Shown: positions 61,202 to 64,000 of the stretch, piece after piece
Layout of the letters: each line of letters opens with the position of its first letter
Position numbering within the stretch: the stretch's first letter is position 1
NCBI RefSeq assembly: GCF_002224675.1
Contig: NZ_NMPZ01000001.1
Location: 310,001 to 374,000, forward strand
Length of the DNA: 64,000 bases
DNA from: Segatella copri
Lineage (GTDB): Bacteria > Bacteroidota > Bacteroidia > Bacteroidales > Bacteroidaceae
Direction: 5' to 3'
The notes under the pieces: generated by a model
What the model was told of the DNA's origin: nothing
Databases searched by the model: none
What the model saw: only the letters and a program-made list of their open reading frames with translations
Made by a program: the position numbers and the translations under genes

Positions 61202-62119
61202 ATGTGGTTAGTATTAGCATTTCTCTCAGCAGCGCTGCTGGGATTCTATGATGCCTTCAAGAAGAAGGCACTTTCAGGTAACGCAGTGATTCCCGTGCTC
61301 TTTCTGAACACGCTTTTCTCATCGCTCATCTTCCTGCCGTTCATCATCTTGAGCTATACAGGAAATTCGCTGGATGGAACCATGTTCCATGTAGCTGAAG
61401 GCGGATGGGAAGTTCACAAGTACATCGTGCTCAAGAGTTTCATCGTATTGAGCAGTTGGATCTTCGGTTATTTCGGCATGAAACATCTGCCGCTCACCAT
61501 CGTGGGACCTATCAATGCCACCCGTCCGGTAATGACACTCGTAGGTGCCCTGCTGGTTTACGGTGAGGTACTCAACCTCTACCAGTGGATTGGTGTCATC
61601 CTTGCCATCATCTCCTTTGCCATGCTTTCACGCAGCGGAAAGAAGGAGGGCATCGACTTCAAGCACAACAAGTGGATCTACTTCATCGTACTGGCTGCCG
61701 TGCTCGGTGCCGTGAGTGGTCTCTACGATAAGTATCTGATGGCTCCACCAGAGAATGGCGGTGTGGGATTGGATAGAATGATCGTGCAGAGCTGGTACAA
61801 TATCTACCAGTGCTTCCTCATGGGAGCCATGCTCCTGATGATCTGGTGGCCAACGAAGAAGAACTCCACTCCATTCCATTGGCACTGGAGCATCATCTTC
61901 ATCAGCATCTTCCTTTCGGCTGCCGACTTCGTATATTTCTATGCGCTCAGCCTGCCGGGTGCTATGATCAGTATCGTAAGTATGATTCGTCGTGGTTCGG
62001 TCATCGTCAGCTTCCTCTTCGGTGCAGCCATCTTCCACGAGAAGAACCTCAAGGCGAAGTTCGTAGATCTCCTCCTCGTCTTGCTCGGTATGCTCTTCCT
62101 CTACTTCGGAACGAAGTAA
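61202..62119 (+). CDS. EamA-type transporter
   Basis: 305 residues with ten membrane segments in two five-helix halves, the EamA/DMT fold (MKHLPLTIVGPINATRPVMTLVGALL in the first half, ISIVSMIRRGSVIVSFLFG in the second). These export or import small metabolites; the substrate is unknown. It follows truA by 68 bp and may share its promoter; the gap includes a duplicated TAAAAGATTAGA word. A terminator follows. Confidence 0.82.
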   Translation: MWLVLAFLSAALLGFYDAFKKKALSGNAVIPVLFLNTLFSSLIFLPFIILSYTGNSLDGTMFHVAEGGWEVHKYIVLKSFIVLSSWIFGYFGMKHLPLTIVGPINATRPVMTLVGALLVYGEVLNLYQWIGVILAIISFAMLSRSGKKEGIDFKHNKWIYFIVLAAVLGAVSGLYDKYLMAPPENGGVGLDRMIVQSWYNIYQCFLMGAMLLMIWWPTKKNSTPFHWHWSIIFISIFLSAADFVYFYALSLPGAMISIVSMIRRGSVIVSFLFGAAIFHEKNLKAKFVDLLLVLLGMLFLYFGTK

Positions 62120-62128
62120 TGATTATAA

Positions 62129-62167
62129 AAAAAGTCTTGCAAGCCAATGTGCCTGCAAGACTTTTTT
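62129..62167. terminator. Bidirectional terminator
   Basis: AAGTCTTGCA at 62132-62141 pairs with TGCAAGACTT at 62153-62162, with A and T runs on both sides. It separates the convergent transporter and metallopeptidase genes. Confidence 0.92.
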
Positions 62168-62173
62168 ATGTTT

Positions 62174-64000
62174 TTACCAGATATGTGCACGCTTGTTCTT
62201 AGGAACAAAGAGCTTGTCGCCCTTCTTGATGTTGAATGCCTTATACCATGAATCCACCATTGGGAGGGCACCGTTCACACGAGCCTCGTTTGGAGAGTGA
62301 ACATCCACGGTCATCAGATACTGCAGGTACTCAGGACGGGCATTGCCTGCCCATACACGTGCCCATGCCAGGAAGAAGCGCTGTTCTGGAGTAAATCCAT
62401 CCTTCACACCCAACTTCTCTGTCTTCATCACATTCTGAAGTGCACGGAAAGCGATGTTCAAACCACCATTGTCACCGATGTTCTCACCCAGGGTCATCTG
62501 GCCGTTTACCTTCTTGCCAGCCAACTCAATCTTGTTGAAATGGTCAACCAGGATCTTGGTACGAGACTCGAAGTTCTTCTTGTCAGCAGCAGTCCACCAG
62601 TTGTGCTGGTTACCGGTCTTGTCAAACTGACTACCCTGATCATCAAAGCCGTGACTCATCTCATGACCGATTACACCACCGATACCACCATAGTTCATCG
62701 CATCATCGGCTGTTGGGTCGAAGAATGGAGGCTGGAGGATAGCTGCTGGGAAGCAGATCTCGTTGGTAGTTGGGTTATAATAAGCATTGATAGTCTGAGG
62801 AGTCATTCCCCACTCAGTCTTATCTACCGGCTTGTTCACCTTGCGGGCGATGGCATCCTTGGTAAAGAACTCAGAGATGTTGGCCATATTCTCGTAGAGA
62901 GAGAGGCTGTCATCTACCTGCAATCCGCTATAGTCCTTCCACTTGTCAGGATAGCCGATCTTGATGATGAAGTTCTCCAGCTTATCCTTAGCCTGTGCCT
63001 TGGTAGCAGCACTCATCCAGGTAGCCTCATCGATGCGCTGTGAAAGCGCAGTCTGGAGATTGTGAACCAGCTCGAGCATACGCTTCTTGCTGCTCTCCGG
63101 GAAGTACTTCTCTACGTAGATTTTTCCGATAGCCTCGCCCAACACGCCGCTCACGGTACTTACAGCACGCTTCCAGCGAGGACGGTCCTGCTGAACACCG
63201 CTCATTACCTTGCTCAACTCAAAGGATACGGCACGGAAATCATCGCTCAATACGCTGGTTGCACCAGAAATCACCTTGATCTCTGCGTATGTCTTCAGAT
63301 CATCCAGAGAGGTCTCTGCGAGAATCTTCTCAACCTCGTGGATTGGTTCAGGCTGACCCACGCAAATTTCCTTGAAAGCAGGGAAACCGGATGCCAGGAA
63401 CACGTTGCCCCAGTCGATGCCAGGGTAATCGAGCACGAGCTGGTTGTAGGTCATCTTGTGATAGTTCTTGTCGATGTCGCGGAGCTGTACCTGGCTATAG
63501 CTTGCCTTAGCGATGCGGGTCTCGATAGCCATCACAGCCTCCATCTTCTTCTGGGCTGTAGCCTCATCGTTGCCTACCATCTGGAAGAGCTTCTTCATAT
63601 AAGCCTTGTATGCATCACGAATCTTCTTGGTCTGTTCGTCATCGTTTACATAGTAATCACGTACACCAAGACCAAGACCACTCTGTCCTACCTCAACGAG
63701 GTTGTTGGCAGCATCACGAAGGTCGGCGCCCACACCGATGCCATACATCATGGTACCCTCGCCACGGAAATCGAGCTGAGCGGTAACGAGCTGATACTCT
63801 CTGCGGTCCTTGATGGCTGCAATGCGGTCGAGAGTTGGCTTGATAGGTGCCCATCCCTCCTTGTTCAGGCGAACGCTGTCCATACGGAGGTTGTAGAGCG
63901 AACCGATCTTCTGTCCGAGTGAACCCTTCTGCTGTGGCTTGGAAGCATATTCAAGGATGATGTCCTGAATGCGCTTCTGGTTCTGCTCAAAGAGGTCGGT
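62174..64000 (-). CDS. pepO: M13 family metallopeptidase (PepO-like), 5' end cut
   Basis: 609 codons are in the window and the frame is open to the right edge; the start and signal peptide lie outside. The zinc motif HEMSH sits in IGHEMSHGFDDQGSQFD, and the third ligand in GENIGDNGGLN. The protein ends KRAHIW, the family's C-terminal Trp. M13 (neprilysin-type) peptidases cut small peptides and in Bacteroidetes are exported, often as lipoproteins. An internal ATG at 63883 is not the true start, because homologous sequence (KIGSLYNLR) continues upstream of it. Confidence 0.93.
   Translation of the reverse strand, partial: TDLFEQNQKRIQDIILEYASKPQQKGSLGQKIGSLYNLRMDSVRLNKEGWAPIKPTLDRIAAIKDRREYQLVTAQLDFRGEGTMMYGIGVGADLRDAANNLVEVGQSGLGLGVRDYYVNDDEQTKKIRDAYKAYMKKLFQMVGNDEATAQKKMEAVMAIETRIAKASYSQVQLRDIDKNYHKMTYNQLVLDYPGIDWGNVFLASGFPAFKEICVGQPEPIHEVEKILAETSLDDLKTYAEIKVISGATSVLSDDFRAVSFELSKVMSGVQQDRPRWKRAVSTVSGVLGEAIGKIYVEKYFPESSKKRMLELVHNLQTALSQRIDEATWMSAATKAQAKDKLENFIIKIGYPDKWKDYSGLQVDDSLSLYENMANISEFFTKDAIARKVNKPVDKTEWGMTPQTINAYYNPTTNEICFPAAILQPPFFDPTADDAMNYGGIGGVIGHEMSHGFDDQGSQFDKTGNQHNWWTAADKKNFESRTKILVDHFNKIELAGKKVNGQMTLGENIGDNGGLNIAFRALQNVMKTEKLGVKDGFTPEQRFFLAWARVWAGNARPEYLQYLMTVDVHSPNEARVNGALPMVDSWYKAFNIKKGDKLFVPKNKRAHIW

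Overview
The window looks like a chromosomal segment of a gut-type Bacteroidales, most likely a Prevotellaceae member close to Segatella (Prevotella) copri. The genus is inferred from gene content (DUF4468, DUF4421, DUF1460, DUF5103, a PF14121-like porin, BspA-type leucine-rich repeats, a Rho with a very long acidic insert). The phylum is read directly: promoters repeatedly show the Bacteroidetes -33 TTTG / -7 TAnnTTTG pattern, and ribosome-binding sites are mostly absent. No rRNA, CRISPR array or intact insertion sequence was seen.

Layout. 1-6.3 kb is a rearranged accessory stretch. It has a 106-bp direct repeat flanking DUF1294, GNAT, AlkZ-like and AlkD-like genes, a secreted protein of unknown role, a long AT-rich gap with a perfect 28-bp inverted repeat, a thioredoxin behind a structured leader, a collapsed second GNAT copy, an AraC fragment and a PepSY-like secreted protein. 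6.6-14.7 kb runs on + : Kup potassium permease, TcdA, RecD2 helicase, a Gfo/Idh/MocA oxidoreductase and an ABC-F protein. 14.8-19.1 kb on - is a likely operon ftsY-rimO-HU-(HU+membrane+LysM). 19.3-24.9 kb on + holds a coiled-coil DUF4468 protein, a small membrane protein, a putative porin, MenA and an HD-domain protein. 25.0-26.4 kb is an RNA region: a terminated non-coding RNA, two tRNA-Ser(GCT) and four identical tRNA-Glu(CTC), three of them in a perfect 143-bp tandem array.

27.8-33.4 kb on - is a full Rnf electron-transport operon preceded by an RseC-like gene. 33.7-42 kb holds small proteins of unknown role, SlyD, AroC, endonuclease III, an OmpH-like lipoprotein, PepD and an ECF sigma factor. 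42.3-50.3 kb on - carries HtpG, a DUF1460-DUF4421-oxidoreductase cluster, EngB and a second ABC-F protein, which is divergent from rho across interleaved promoters. 52.9 kb has an easily missed 46-aa membrane peptide gene with its own promoter element and terminator. 53-60.2 kb on - has a GH20 hexosaminidase fused to leucine-rich repeats, a YihY-family protein, glucuronate isomerase (uxaC), an AraC regulator and dapA. The right end has truA, an EamA transporter and a PepO-type M13 metallopeptidase that leaves the window.

Most genes are housekeeping or envelope functions. The less explained material is mainly non-coding: the four CCTTAAGG palindromes at exactly 22-bp spacing upstream of htpG, two copies of a GTACGCGCGTAC-centred palindrome, the RNA at 25.0 kb, an orphan promoter-terminator pair at 34.3 kb and the thioredoxin leader. 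The membrane-anchored HU-LysM protein and the LRR-GH20 fusion are the most unusual proteins.
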